A DNA stretch of 64,000 bases from Roseovarius sp. THAF27 (GTDB lineage: Bacteria > Pseudomonadota > Alphaproteobacteria > Rhodobacterales > Rhodobacteraceae): contig NZ_CP045393.1 in assembly GCF_009363655.1 (NCBI RefSeq), positions 1,984,001-2,048,000 of the forward strand. The letters are read 5' to 3'. The notes beneath the pieces are model-generated. The model was not told where the DNA came from. It was given only the letters and a program-made list of their open reading frames with translations, and ran no database searches. The position numbers were made by a program, and so were the translations under genes. Of this stretch, positions 26,173 through 34,859 are shown piece by piece (the stretch's first letter is position 1; each line of letters opens with the position of its first letter).

Positions 26173-27264
26173 ATGTCCTACACGATTGAGCAGATCGCAG
26201 ATGCGCTTGGGGCCACGGCCCTGGGCGATGTTTCCGTCACCGTTGCCGGCGTGTCCGAACCGGCCGACGCCACGGCCCGGGACCTTGCCCTGGCAATGAA
26301 GCCCGAATACGCCCAGACCCTGTCGCAGGGCGCGGCGCGCGCCGCGCTGGTCTGGGACGGGGCCGACTGGCAGGCGCTGGGACTGGAGGCCGCCATCGTC
26401 GCACCGCGTCCGCGCTACGTGATGTCGGGCCTTTCCACCCTGTTCGACCCCGGCCAGGGCTGGGACGACGGCATTCACCCCTCCGCCGTGATCCACGACA
26501 CCGCCAGCCTTGGCGACAATGTCTCCGTCGGTCCGCTCGCCGTGATCTGCGCCGGTGCCCAGATCGGTGCGGGCAGCGTCATCGGGCCGCAAAGCTTTGT
26601 CGGCACGAGTGCGGTTCTGGGGGAAAAGGCCTTCCTGCGCGAAGGCGCCCGCATCGGCGCCCGCGTGGTCATCGGCGACCGCTTCATCGCGCAGCCCAAC
26701 GCGGTGGTGGGTTCAGACGGGTTTTCCTATGTCACGCCGGACGTCTCGGGCGTCGAACGCGCGCGCCAGTCCCTCGGCGACCAGGGGGAAATCGCGGCGC
26801 AGTCCTATGTGCGCATTCAAAGCCTTGGCTCGGTGCGCATCGGCGACGATGTGGAGGTCGGCGCCCATGCCTCGCTGGACCGGGGCACAATCCGGGACAC
26901 GGTGATCGGCGACCGCACCAAGATCGATAACCTCGTCCAGGTCGGCCACAACTGCGTCATCGGCACGGACTGCCTGCTGTGCGGCCTTGTCGGTCTGGCC
27001 GGGTCGGTCAAGGTCGGCAACAACGTCGTGCTGGCCGGGCAGGTGGGCGTGGCCGACAACATCTTCATCGGCGACAACGTCATCGCCGGCGGCGGCACCA
27101 AGCTTTTGTCGAACGTGCCCGCCGGCCGCGTCATGCTCGGCTACCCGGCGATGAAGATGGACACCCAGATGGAGGTCTACAAATACCTGCGCCGCATCAA
27201 GCGGCTGTTTGCCGATGTCGCCGACCTCAAGAAAGCTGTTTCAAAACCGGATCAGAGTGACTAA
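26173..27264 (+). CDS. lpxD: UDP-3-O-(3-hydroxyacyl)glucosamine N-acyltransferase
   Basis: A 363-residue acyltransferase adding the N-linked 3-hydroxy fatty acid in lipid A synthesis, using acyl-ACP. The N-terminal domain (about 1-100) recognises uridine; the rest is a left-handed beta-helix with hexapeptide repeats (I-G-x-x-x-x-I) and the catalytic His in VGHNCVIG. It is unusual to find it without fabZ-lpxA-lpxB beside it. Instead it sits between an L,D-transpeptidase and an acyl carrier protein gene, 29 bp before the latter. Confidence 0.95.
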   Translation: MSYTIEQIADALGATALGDVSVTVAGVSEPADATARDLALAMKPEYAQTLSQGAARAALVWDGADWQALGLEAAIVAPRPRYVMSGLSTLFDPGQGWDDGIHPSAVIHDTASLGDNVSVGPLAVICAGAQIGAGSVIGPQSFVGTSAVLGEKAFLREGARIGARVVIGDRFIAQPNAVVGSDGFSYVTPDVSGVERARQSLGDQGEIAAQSYVRIQSLGSVRIGDDVEVGAHASLDRGTIRDTVIGDRTKIDNLVQVGHNCVIGTDCLLCGLVGLAGSVKVGNNVVLAGQVGVADNIFIGDNVIAGGGTKLLSNVPAGRVMLGYPAMKMDTQMEVYKYLRRIKRLFADVADLKKAVSKPDQSD

Positions 27265-27293
27265 AGCGGTTCGCGAAAAGAACGGGGTGCAGC

Positions 27294-27554
27294 ATGGATA
27301 CCAAGGACAAGGTCATCGACATCATTGCCGAGCAGGCGGTGCTGGAGCCGTCTGACGTCACGATGGACAGCACGCTGGAGGAACTGGGCATCGACAGCCT
27401 CGGCCTCGTCGAAAGCATTTTCGCCATCGAGGAAGCCTTCGACATCTCCGTGCCCTTCAACGCCAACGCGCCCCAGGAAAGCGATTTCGACATCTCGTCG
27501 GTCGCCTCCATCGTTGCGGGCATCGAAAAGCTGGTGGCGGAACAGAAAGCGTGA
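27294..27554 (+). CDS. Acyl carrier protein (dedicated, LpxD-linked)
   Basis: An 86-residue ACP with the phosphopantetheine serine in LGIDSLGLVES and acidic helices on both sides. It is not the standard AcpP (no DSLDTVE motif). The location after lpxD and directly before a ketoacyl synthase recalls the AcpXL systems of rhizobia, which deliver special acyl chains to lipid A. Its stop codon overlaps the GTG of the synthase (GTGA), so the two are translationally coupled. Confidence 0.88.
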   Translation: MDTKDKVIDIIAEQAVLEPSDVTMDSTLEELGIDSLGLVESIFAIEEAFDISVPFNANAPQESDFDISSVASIVAGIEKLVAEQKA

Positions 27555-28762
27555 AGCGGGTCGTCATAACAGGCGCGGGCACGATCAACGCGCTGGGGAC
27601 GAACGTGCCCGAAACGCTGGAGGCCATGCGCGAAGGCCGCTCGGGCATTTCCGAGCTCGACATCCGCGATGTCGACCGGCTGGCCATCAAGATCGGCGGC
27701 CAGGTCAAGAATTACGAACCCGAGGAACGCTTCAACCGCCAGCAACTGGCGCTCTACGACCGTTTCACCCAGTTCACCCTTATCGCCGCCCGCGAGGCCA
27801 TTGCGCAATCCGGCCTGAAGTTCGACGGCGAAATGGCCGCGCGGGCCGGCGTGGTGCTGGGCAATTCGGGCGGCGGCATGACCACGCTCGACGAGAATTA
27901 CCGCTCGGTCTACGAGGAGGGCAAGAACCGCGTTCACCCCTTCGTCGTGCCCAAGCTGATGAACAACGCCGCGGCCAGCCACGTGTCAATGGAATTCAAC
28001 CTCAAGGGCCCGTCCTTTACCGTCTCGACCGCCTGTGCCTCGTCGAACCACGCCATGGCGCAGGCGTTCCAGATGGTCCATGGCGGCCTCACCCCGGTGA
28101 TGATCGCGGGCGGGTCTGAATCCATGCTCTGCTTCGGCGGGGTCAAGGCCTGGGAAGGGCTGCGCGTCATGTCCAAGGACGGCTGCCGCCCGTTTTCCGC
28201 CAACCGCAACGGCATGGTCCAGGGCGAGGGCGCGGGCATCTTCGTCTTCGAGGAACTGGAACACGCCAAGGCGCGCGGCGCCGAGATCCACGCCGAAGTG
28301 GCCGGCTTCGCCATGTCCTCGGACGCCGCCGACATCGTCATGCCCTCCAAGAACGGCGCGTCGCGCGCCATCGCGGGCGCCTTGCAGGATGCGCGGATCA
28401 ACGCGTCGGAGGTGGGCTATATCAACGCCCACGGCACCGGCACCGCCGCCAATGACAAGACCGAAAGCGCTGCCGTCGCGGATATCTTCGGCGCCCATGC
28501 CGACCGGCTGATGATCTCGTCCACCAAGTCGATGCACGGCCACCTGATCGGAGGCACCGGCGCGGTCGAGCTTCTGGCCTGCATCATGGCCCTGCGCGAC
28601 GGGGTCATTGCGCCCACCATCAACTATGACGAGCCCGACCCCGAATGCGCCCTCGACGTGGTCCCGAACGAGGCGCGCGAGGCGTCGGTCGAAGTGGCGC
28701 TCTCCAACGCCTTCGCCTTCGGCGGCCTGAACGCGGTGCTGGCGCTCAAGCGGTTCGCCTGA
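27551..28762 (+). CDS. Beta-ketoacyl-ACP synthase (FabB/FabF-like)
   Basis: A 403-residue thiolase-fold condensing enzyme. The active-site Cys is C162 in STACASSNHA; the two His are in NAHGTGTAAND and MHGHLIGGTG, giving the Cys-His-His triad of KAS I/II. Starts at GTG overlapping the ACP stop. Likely role: chain elongation on the linked ACP for an acyl chain used in lipid A or another envelope lipid. Whether it is essential for bulk fatty-acid synthesis cannot be told, as a housekeeping fabF would be elsewhere. Confidence 0.92.
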   Translation: MKRVVITGAGTINALGTNVPETLEAMREGRSGISELDIRDVDRLAIKIGGQVKNYEPEERFNRQQLALYDRFTQFTLIAAREAIAQSGLKFDGEMAARAGVVLGNSGGGMTTLDENYRSVYEEGKNRVHPFVVPKLMNNAAASHVSMEFNLKGPSFTVSTACASSNHAMAQAFQMVHGGLTPVMIAGGSESMLCFGGVKAWEGLRVMSKDGCRPFSANRNGMVQGEGAGIFVFEELEHAKARGAEIHAEVAGFAMSSDAADIVMPSKNGASRAIAGALQDARINASEVGYINAHGTGTAANDKTESAAVADIFGAHADRLMISSTKSMHGHLIGGTGAVELLACIMALRDGVIAPTINYDEPDPECALDVVPNEAREASVEVALSNAFAFGGLNAVLALKRFA

Positions 28763-29097
28763 CGGCGTTCGTTGGCGTTCCGGGGCGGTTTGGCGGGACG
28801 AAGCGGACGGTGGGTTGTTAGGGGCCGCGAATCGACGGGCCGCGGCGCGGCGATCCTGCAGTTGTTCTACCGCAATTTATCCCTGCCAAATCCGGAAGAC
28901 TTTCGAGCGAAGCACCCGGCCTCACCAAATCGCCGTGCCGTGGGTGCGGCCCGGCGATGCGCGGCGGCGCGGCAAGCCGCACCTCGATTCCGCGCGGGTA
29001 CTTGGTCGCCAAAGCGGGACGGAGCGCACGGCTGAACGAACCGCTATCCATCTGCAGGGTTCGTATCTAGAGTAAATTCATCAATTTTAATCGGAGA
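28763..29097. other. Spacer between the ketoacyl synthase and the GNAT pseudogene
   Basis: The 335-bp gap starts GC-rich and becomes AT-richer toward 29060. No hairpin terminator, known repeat or credible reading frame was recognised. Confidence 0.4.
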
Positions 29098-29545
29098 ATG
29101 CATGAGACCTCACCCGTTTTTTCAAGGATAGAAAATCCCAAAAACTCACAAATTGGGCGGTTTCAATCTCAAATCACTTGGCATCTCGGAAAACGAGCGA
29201 GACTATTCGGCGATTATGGAAAGCGTTGCGAACATTCATTCAGCGGCACCGCAATTGACATGGCCAAAAGGACTTACGCTGGAAAAAAATCTAGTCGATT
29301 TGGCTTGGCACCAAAAGGAGTTTGAGGCCCAGCGGAGCTTTGCATGGATAATCGAAGATGGCAGCGCCGAATATCTGGGCTGTGCCTACGTGTACCCATC
29401 CATAGATGGATCACGATCTGCGGATGTTGCTTGGTGGTGGCGTCACGGGTATCGGGCCCAACACGACGATTTCGAGAATCTTTTTTTAGGCTGGCTCAAA
29501 AGCGAAGAATGGCCGGACCTAGAGTATCGAAAAATCACCAAGTAA
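29098..29545 (+). pseudogene. GNAT-like acetyltransferase gene with a probable frameshift
   Basis: Translation from ATG 29098 (preceded by TCGGAGA) gives a plausible N-terminus (MHETSPVFSRIENPK). The recognisable GNAT-like part (NERDYSAIMESV, then FAWIIEDGSAEYLGCAYVY) lies in the next frame and continues to 29545. Removing one A from the five-A run at 29140-29144 joins the two frames into a normal protein of about 149 residues. Either the gene is newly broken or the base is a sequencing error; a start at TTG 29153 is a less likely alternative. The region is AT-richer than its neighbours. Confidence 0.6.
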
Positions 29546-29653
29546 TCCCGAGCCTGGATCTGGCACTAGGAACTTAGTCTGCTTCAGATTCTAAGCCGAC
29601 TCTGCGCCCCGCGCTTGCTCATCGTCATTGTCATGCCATCAAAAGCAGAAACG

Positions 29654-29678
29654 AAAAACGCCGCCCCGGGGGGCGGCG
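29654..29678 (-). terminator. Terminator of the IalB-like gene
   Basis: Arms CGCCGCCCC (29659-29667) and GGGGCGGCG (29670-29678). On the minus strand it is followed by five T's. It lies 29 bp after the IalB-like stop codon. Confidence 0.75.
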
Positions 29679-29706
29679 CTTTCCAGGTCCGGAACGGTGA
29701 CGTGTC

Positions 29707-30423
29707 TCAGTTCTCCAGAACCGACACCTCGTTATACGCGGCGGTAAAGCCCGACAGCGACGCCTCGATCTCGACCACCTGGTCAGGCGCCTGTGCCGGG
29801 ATCAGCGTCAGGCGGGCGGCGGCACCGGCCTGGAACGCGTCGATATCGGCCTGGGTAAAGCCGATCCGGGCAAAACATCCGCCCATCGAGCAGAACGAGT
29901 AATTGTAGTTCTTGGCCTTGCCGCCATCGACCGAGATCTTCAGGCCCTGCGGCAGCAGCGTGCCCAGCGGCACCGCGATCGTCGCGCCGGCCACCGCCTG
30001 GCCTTCGTTCGGCAGCTTGAACAGGCTGAACTCGGCAACCGGGTTGCCACCTTCCTCGCGCAGCAGCTGGTACATCTGGCAAGGATCCTCACCAGCCTCG
30101 CTGCGGAAGCACTGAAGCTGCCAGTCGCCATATGTCTCCTTCACATAGGACGGCGGCTCCTCCGCCTCGCGGCCCAGGTCCAGCCCGGTGGCCGGGTCGG
30201 TGCCCGCCTCACCGGCGGTGTCCTCATCCGTACCGGCGGCGCCGTCCTCTGCGCTGTCCGTTTCGGTCGTCTCACTCTCGGTGGCTTCCGTCTCGGAGCC
30301 TTCCGTCTCGGTGGCCTGCGTTTCGGTGTCGGCACCGTCCGTCTGTACGGCTTCCTGTGCGGTCAAAGCCGTTCCCAGTCCCAGAAGGGCGATCAAGGGA
30401 AGGCTGTGCAGAATCTTGGTCAT
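29707..30423 (-). CDS. Invasion-associated locus B (IalB)-like periplasmic protein
   Basis: A 238-residue secreted protein. A signal peptide (about 1-22, ending GTALTAQ) is followed by about 65 residues of low complexity made of Glu, Thr, Ser and Ala, then the IalB domain (about 95-238): YGDWQLQCFRSEAGEDPCQ and a CSMGGCFARIGF block with conserved Cys. The family is common in alphaproteobacteria and was named from a Bartonella invasion protein; in free-living species its role is unknown. The ATG at 30423 is chosen because the signal peptide follows it directly. Confidence 0.85.
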   Translation of the reverse strand: MTKILHSLPLIALLGLGTALTAQEAVQTDGADTETQATETEGSETEATESETTETDSAEDGAAGTDEDTAGEAGTDPATGLDLGREAEEPPSYVKETYGDWQLQCFRSEAGEDPCQMYQLLREEGGNPVAEFSLFKLPNEGQAVAGATIAVPLGTLLPQGLKISVDGGKAKNYNYSFCSMGGCFARIGFTQADIDAFQAGAAARLTLIPAQAPDQVVEIEASLSGFTAAYNEVSVLEN

Positions 30424-30596
30424 GTGGACCCCATTTTCTTGTATGAAATCAAGCTGTGTGCGCTCTAACATGGGTGCGCCGGCATGTCAGGATAAAACCG
30501 TAACGCCGACGGCGGCGCAAGGCGGATTTTCGCCGTGATTTTGGTTGGGATCCTCCATCGTATCGCCTTGAAACAACGGCAAAACCCCTGTCCGCA

Positions 30597-30663
30597 AAAA
30601 GGAAAAGAGACCCGTAAGGTCTCTTTCCCAATTCTCCCTGCCGGACTGGCCGACTTATCTATT
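30597..30663 (-). ncRNA. Putative small RNA B
   Basis: On the minus strand, TTGACG (30693-30698), 17 bp, TAGCGT (30670-30675) could start a transcript near 30663. About 40 nt later comes a 9-bp hairpin (arms 30604-30612 and 30618-30626, GGTCTCTTT side) followed by the T-rich tract CTTTTCCTTTTTG. The predicted RNA is about 67 nt and non-coding. It contains CAGGGAG, complementary to CUCCCUG in candidate A. No family is recognised. Confidence 0.4.
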
Positions 30664-30774
30664 GAACAGACGCTAGGACAGTTCTGTCGACCCGTCAACA
30701 GGCAATGATTAAAAAAACTTATCAAGCCATAACAACGATCTAGCACGCTTAGGTTGCAACGCCTCAGCGCCGTG

Positions 30775-30850
30775 AAAAAAAGGCCGCACCCGAAGGCGCG
30801 GCCAGTCTGACAGGGAGGAAGTCGCCCCGGGCCAAGAGGACATGAGGCCC
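30775..30850 (-). ncRNA. Putative small RNA A with exposed CUUCCUCC motif
   Basis: On the minus strand, TTAACG (30878-30883), 16 bp, TATCAC (30856-30861) could start a transcript near 30850. It would consist of a 7-bp hairpin (CCGGGCC/GGCCCGG, 30846-30852 and 30827-30833), a single-stranded stretch with CTTCCTCCCTG, and a terminator hairpin (GGCCGC/GCGGCC, 30798-30803 and 30782-30787) ending in seven T's. Total about 76 nt. The C/U-rich anti-Shine-Dalgarno motif between two hairpins is typical of base-pairing alphaproteobacterial small RNAs. Confidence 0.5.
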
Positions 30851-30930
30851 GGAGCGTGATAAACACTGGCAGACAATCGTTAATTTTGTATGGTCGCATC
30901 GTGAAATAACTTGGGCAAAGGGGCAGGGGC

Positions 30931-32472
30931 TTGGAAAACAAGGTTTTCTTGGGCGGTGGCGGCGTCGATTACGCCGAGAAACAGGGGCTGGCCCTGAAAT
31001 ACGCCAACCGTCACGGGCTTATCGCCGGGGCCACCGGCACGGGCAAGACCGTCACGCTGCAAATCCTGGCCGAAGGCTTCTCTGCCGCCGGCGTCCCTGT
31101 GTTCCTGTCGGACGTGAAGGGCGACCTCTCGGGTCTCGCCGCCGCCGGATCGGCAGATTTCAAGCTGCACGAGGCGTTCACCAGCCGCGCCCAGACCATC
31201 GGTTTTGACGACTACACCTATGACAGCTTCCCGGTCACCTTCTGGGATCTTTTCGGCGATCAGGGCCACCCCGTCCGTGCCACCGTGGCCGAGATGGGGC
31301 CGCTGCTGCTCAGCCGCCTGATGCAACTGACCGAGGCACAAGAAGGCGTGATGAACATCGCCTTCCGCGTGGCCGACGAACAGGGGCTGCCGCTCTTGGA
31401 CCTCAAGGACCTTCAGGCGCTTCTGGTCTGGGTGGGCGAGAACTCCGGCGAGCTTTCCCTGCGCTATGGCAACGTCTCGCGCCAGTCCGTGGGCGCGATC
31501 CAGCGCTCGCTTCTGGTGCTGGAAAACCAGGGCGGGGCGCAGTTCTTCGCCGAACCCGCGCTGGAGCTTTCGGACCTCATGACCACCGCCCCCGACGGGC
31601 GCGGGCAGGTTAACATCCTTGCCGCCGACAAGCTGATGGGCGCCCCGCGCCTCTATGCCACCTTCCTGCTGTGGCTTCTCAGCGAGCTGTTCGAGACGCT
31701 GCCCGAGGTGGGCGACCCCGACAAACCCAAGCTGGTCTTCTTCTTCGACGAGGCGCATCTGCTGTTCGAGGACGCCCCCAAGGCGCTGATCGACAAGGTC
31801 GAGCAGGTCGCCCGCCTGATCCGCTCCAAGGGCGTCGGCGTCTATTTCATCACCCAGAACCCCGACGACGTGCCCGAGGATATCCTGGGCCAGCTCGGAA
31901 ACCGGGTGCAGCACGCCCTGCGCGCCTTCACCGCCCGCGACCGCAAGGCGCTGGAACGCGCCGCAGAGACCTATCGCCCCAACGACCGCTTCGACACCGC
32001 CGACGCGATCCGCGACGTGGGCACCGGCGAGGCGGTGACCTCGATGCTGCAGGAGAAGGGCGTGCCCGGCATCGTCGAGCGCACGCTCATTCGCCCGCCA
32101 TCCTCGCGGCTTGGCCCCATCGACGACGCGGCGCGCGCCGGCGTCATCGCCGCCTCGCCGGTGGCGGGCAAATACGAAAAGGTCATGGACCGCAAGTCCG
32201 CCTACGAAATCCTTGCCGAACGTGCCGCATCGGCTGCGCAAGAGGCCGAAAAGGCCGAGGCCGCCGCCGAAGACCAATCCACCGCCGAGCGCGAATTCAA
32301 CGCCGGGCGCCGCTATTCCGGCAGCCGCGTCGACCGCTCCTCGTCGCGCGGACGCAAGAAAAGCGAGGGCATCGGCGACGCGGTTCTGGGCGCCGTGGTC
32401 AAGGAACTCAAAGGCACCACCGGCCGCCGCATCGTGCGCGGCATCCTCGGCGGCCTCTTCAAGGGCCGATGA
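30931..32472 (+). CDS. HerA-like/DUF853 P-loop ATPase
   Basis: A 513-residue protein with Walker [11 protein letters not shown] (about residues 33-42) and Walker [13 protein letters not shown] (about 269-280), and the [16 protein letters not shown] sensor region. This is the DUF853 branch of the HerA/FtsK-like ATPases. The C-terminal 90 residues are charged, Ala/Glu- then Arg/Ser/Gly-rich and end in a hydrophobic GLF-type tail. Family members are thought to act on DNA, but the role is not established. Start TTG at 30931 with AGGGGC upstream; alternatives downstream would cut into the nucleotide-binding domain. Confidence 0.85.
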   Translation: MENKVFLGGGGVDYAEKQGLALKYANRHGLIAGATGTGKTVTLQILAEGFSAAGVPVFLSDVKGDLSGLAAAGSADFKLHEAFTSRAQTIGFDDYTYDSFPVTFWDLFGDQGHPVRATVAEMGPLLLSRLMQLTEAQEGVMNIAFRVADEQGLPLLDLKDLQALLVWVGENSGELSLRYGNVSRQSVGAIQRSLLVLENQGGAQFFAEPALELSDLMTTAPDGRGQVNILAADKLMGAPRLYATFLLWLLSELFETLPEVGDPDKPKLVFFFDEAHLLFEDAPKALIDKVEQVARLIRSKGVGVYFITQNPDDVPEDILGQLGNRVQHALRAFTARDRKALERAAETYRPNDRFDTADAIRDVGTGEAVTSMLQEKGVPGIVERTLIRPPSSRLGPIDDAARAGVIAASPVAGKYEKVMDRKSAYEILAERAASAAQEAEKAEAAAEDQSTAEREFNAGRRYSGSRVDRSSSRGRKKSEGIGDAVLGAVVKELKGTTGRRIVRGILGGLFKGR

Positions 32473-32497
32473 CGTAGGGTGGGTGAAAACCCACGCG
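32473..32497. repeat. GTAGGGTGGG...CCCACGCG repeat, copy 2
   Basis: CGTAGGGTGGGTGAAA then ACCCACGCG, immediately after the DUF853 stop codon. Near-identical to 18066-18090. The GTGGGT/ACCCAC hairpin may cap the 3' end of the transcript. Confidence 0.65.
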
Positions 32498-32635
32498 CGA
32501 TGCCATGTTTGCTCGCATCCACTGGCTGCGGCCCGGCCCCCCGCCGGGCTTGGAAACTCCACCGACGCGATGCTACTGAAATACCGACGCGATACCGACC
32601 CGCCGTTTTCGCGGATCCGAGCGGCCCCGATTCCG

Positions 32636-33625
32636 CTATCGGCCGACGCGTTCGAGGTCTTCCAGCAGCGCCTCCGACATCTTCCGCGCCCGCCGCACCC
32701 GGCTTGGCGACAAGCCCCGCGTTTCCACCCGCAGGAGCGCCTCGACCGCGATGAAAAAGGGCAGGGTCAGTTCACGTTCCTCCGCCGACAGGCGGAAGGC
32801 ATCGGCAAAGGCGATGAACCCCTGCTTGTCGACGCCAAGATACATCTCTCCCGACGGGATCATCGCCCGGCGTCCCATATGCATCAGGAACCGCGCCATG
32901 TCCTTGTAGATGGGCGCCGGGCGCGACCCGCCGCAATCAATCCCCGTGACAAGATTATCGTTCACTATCAGGTTGTTGGGATGGAAATCTCCATGCGACA
33001 CGGCAAAGCGCCACTGGCTGTCCTGCAGCTGCGGCACCAGGCGCTGGATCTCTGACAGGATCGGCTTCTCGACCCGTTTCAGGCGGTTGAAGGCCTGGGC
33101 TTTCGCCGCCCGTTCCGCCCGCTTGGCCCAGCCGGCGGGCTGGGCGTTGGCCTGCGTTTCGGAGCACTCGGTGTAGGCCCGCAGCCACCGCGCAGCCGGT
33201 TTCAGGTAGCGCGCGCGCTCGTCCTCGGCGGCGCCATAGATCCATTTCAACAGCGGCGTGCCGGGCACGTCGGCCACCGCCAGCACACCGCAGTCCGGCG
33301 CGCAGGCGAGCGGGGCACAGACCCGCAACTCCCCCTCGCGCATCTGCGGCCAGATCCGGCAGATTTCCTCCCAGTCCCGCGCACAATCCGCCACCCCATC
33401 CAGGTAGACGCGAAAGACCGCCGGACGGTCGTCCAGCAGCCCGCGTGCAACAATCCGCTTTTCCGCAACATGCCGGATCAACTCCGTCGCCCGAGCCTTT
33501 GAAAAGTCTTCGTTTTCCGCGCAAGCCACCGCAAACTGCCGGCTCATGAAATCGCGCATCTCAAGGTCTGGCATCATGTCGGCGGAGGGTGTGGAGGACA
33601 TCTTCATGCCGTCATAATTTCCCAT
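32636..33625 (-). CDS. APH/choline-kinase-fold phosphotransferase-like protein
   Basis: About 329 residues. The catalytic loop is SHGDFHPNNLIV (Asp, then Asn for Mg binding), followed by TGIDCGGSRPAPIYKDMARF, where the second Asp of the metal site sits. This is the aminoglycoside phosphotransferase/choline kinase fold; substrate unknown. The start is uncertain: ATG at 33625 and at 33607 are both possible. It is divergent from the xseB-ispA-dxs operon and has no clear link to it. Confidence 0.75.
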   Translation of the reverse strand: MGNYDGMKMSSTPSADMMPDLEMRDFMSRQFAVACAENEDFSKARATELIRHVAEKRIVARGLLDDRPAVFRVYLDGVADCARDWEEICRIWPQMREGELRVCAPLACAPDCGVLAVADVPGTPLLKWIYGAAEDERARYLKPAARWLRAYTECSETQANAQPAGWAKRAERAAKAQAFNRLKRVEKPILSEIQRLVPQLQDSQWRFAVSHGDFHPNNLIVNDNLVTGIDCGGSRPAPIYKDMARFLMHMGRRAMIPSGEMYLGVDKQGFIAFADAFRLSAEERELTLPFFIAVEALLRVETRGLSPSRVRRARKMSEALLEDLERVGR

Positions 33626-33708
33626 GCCCCGAAGACCGTCAACCGAATTGAAGCCCACCGCCCGCGGCGCTATGGTGCCTGCAAAATTACCGTGCAAGGG
33701 ACCACGCA

Positions 33709-33951
33709 ATGGATGACGACGCGATCAACACCCTGTCTTTCGAAGAGGCCATGAAAGCGCTCGAGGATGTCGTCACGCGGCTCGAGCGTGGCGACGTCCC
33801 GCTGGACGAATCCATCGCGCTCTACGAGCAGGGGGCGAAACTGAAAAAACGCTGTGAAACCAAGCTGAAAGAAGCCGAAGAGAAAGTGGCGGCGATCACG
33901 CTCGACGGCGACGGCACGCCCAAGGGCACCACGCCGGTCGAGGGACTCTGA
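33709..33951 (+). CDS. xseB: Exodeoxyribonuclease VII small subunit
   Basis: An 80-residue helical protein with the family core SFEEAMKALEDVVTRLERGDV and PLDESIALYEQGAKL, followed by a Lys/Glu-rich helix. It joins XseA in exonuclease VII. As in many proteobacteria it is first in an operon with ispA and dxs; its TGA overlaps the ispA ATG. Confidence 0.95.
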   Translation: MDDDAINTLSFEEAMKALEDVVTRLERGDVPLDESIALYEQGAKLKKRCETKLKEAEEKVAAITLDGDGTPKGTTPVEGL

Positions 33952-34814
33952 TGCTGCAGGCCGCTCTGGCCGAGGACGCGGCGGCCATCCAGACCTGCCT
34001 CGACGCCCAGATCACCGGGGATCTGCCGCTGCACGCCGCGATGCGCCACGCGCTGTTCGGCGGCAAGGCGCTGCGCGGATTTCTGGTGATGGAAACGGCC
34101 CGTTTGCATGACGTTAACCCTTCTCGGGCAGTCTTTCCCGCGTCGGGGATCGAGGCGATGCACGCCTACAGTCTCGTGCATGACGACCTGCCCTGCATGG
34201 ATGACGACGATCTGCGCCGGGGCCAGCCCACCGTCCACGTCAAATGGGACGAGGGCACCGCAGTCCTGGTAGGCGACGCGTTGCAGTCGCTGGCCTTCGA
34301 GATGGCCGCGCATCCCGACGGCGCCGCCACGGCCGAGGCACGTGCGGACCTTGCGCTGACGCTCGCGCGGGCGGCCGGAAAGGACGGCATGGTTCTGGGC
34401 CAGGCCCTTGATATTGCGGCGGAAACCACGGCGGACCCACTGACGCTCGACCAGATCGTCGCGTTGCAGGACGGCAAGACGGGCGCGCTGTTCGGCTGGG
34501 CCGCCAGTGCCGGGGCCGTCATGGCCCGCGCCGACACCGCGCCGCTCGTGGCTTATGCGCAGGCGCTCGGCCTCGCGTTCCAGATCCAGGATGACGTCAT
34601 CGACCGGACCGGCGATGCCGCCGCCGCGGGCAAGGCCGTGGGCAAGGACGCGGCCGCCGGCAAGGCGACCTTCGTGTCGCTTCTGGGCCTCGACGAGGCC
34701 AAACACCGTGCCGCGGTCCTTGTTGACACAGCCTGTGACAGCTTATCTGAGTACGGAGCACGGGCCGACCGCTTGCGCGATCTGGCCCGCTTCGTTATCT
34801 CGCGGCAAAGTTAG
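33951..34814 (+). CDS. ispA: Polyprenyl (farnesyl/geranylgeranyl) diphosphate synthase
   Basis: A 287-residue chain-elongating prenyltransferase. The first Asp-rich motif is in LVHDDLPCMDDDDLRRG (DD-x4-D form), the second is QDDVID. It condenses DMAPP and IPP to short-chain prenyl diphosphates. The first motif has the 2-residue insertion of bacterial FPP synthases. Overlaps xseB by one base and precedes dxs by 45 bp, so the operon feeds from dxs (MEP pathway start) to IspA. Confidence 0.95.
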   Translation: MLQAALAEDAAAIQTCLDAQITGDLPLHAAMRHALFGGKALRGFLVMETARLHDVNPSRAVFPASGIEAMHAYSLVHDDLPCMDDDDLRRGQPTVHVKWDEGTAVLVGDALQSLAFEMAAHPDGAATAEARADLALTLARAAGKDGMVLGQALDIAAETTADPLTLDQIVALQDGKTGALFGWAASAGAVMARADTAPLVAYAQALGLAFQIQDDVIDRTGDAAAAGKAVGKDAAAGKATFVSLLGLDEAKHRAAVLVDTACDSLSEYGARADRLRDLARFVISRQS

Positions 34815-34859
34815 CCGCCCGGCCAAGGCCGGCAGCCACATTCGAAGGAGCGGCGACGC

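Larger units (their letters stand above)
30424..30930. other. 507-bp gap holding two small-RNA candidates
   Basis: No credible protein frame. The minus strand carries two intrinsic terminators (around 30597-30626 and 30775-30803), each with promoter-like elements a short distance upstream. These are annotated separately as ncRNA candidates. The right end contains the start region of the DUF853 gene. Confidence 0.6.
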
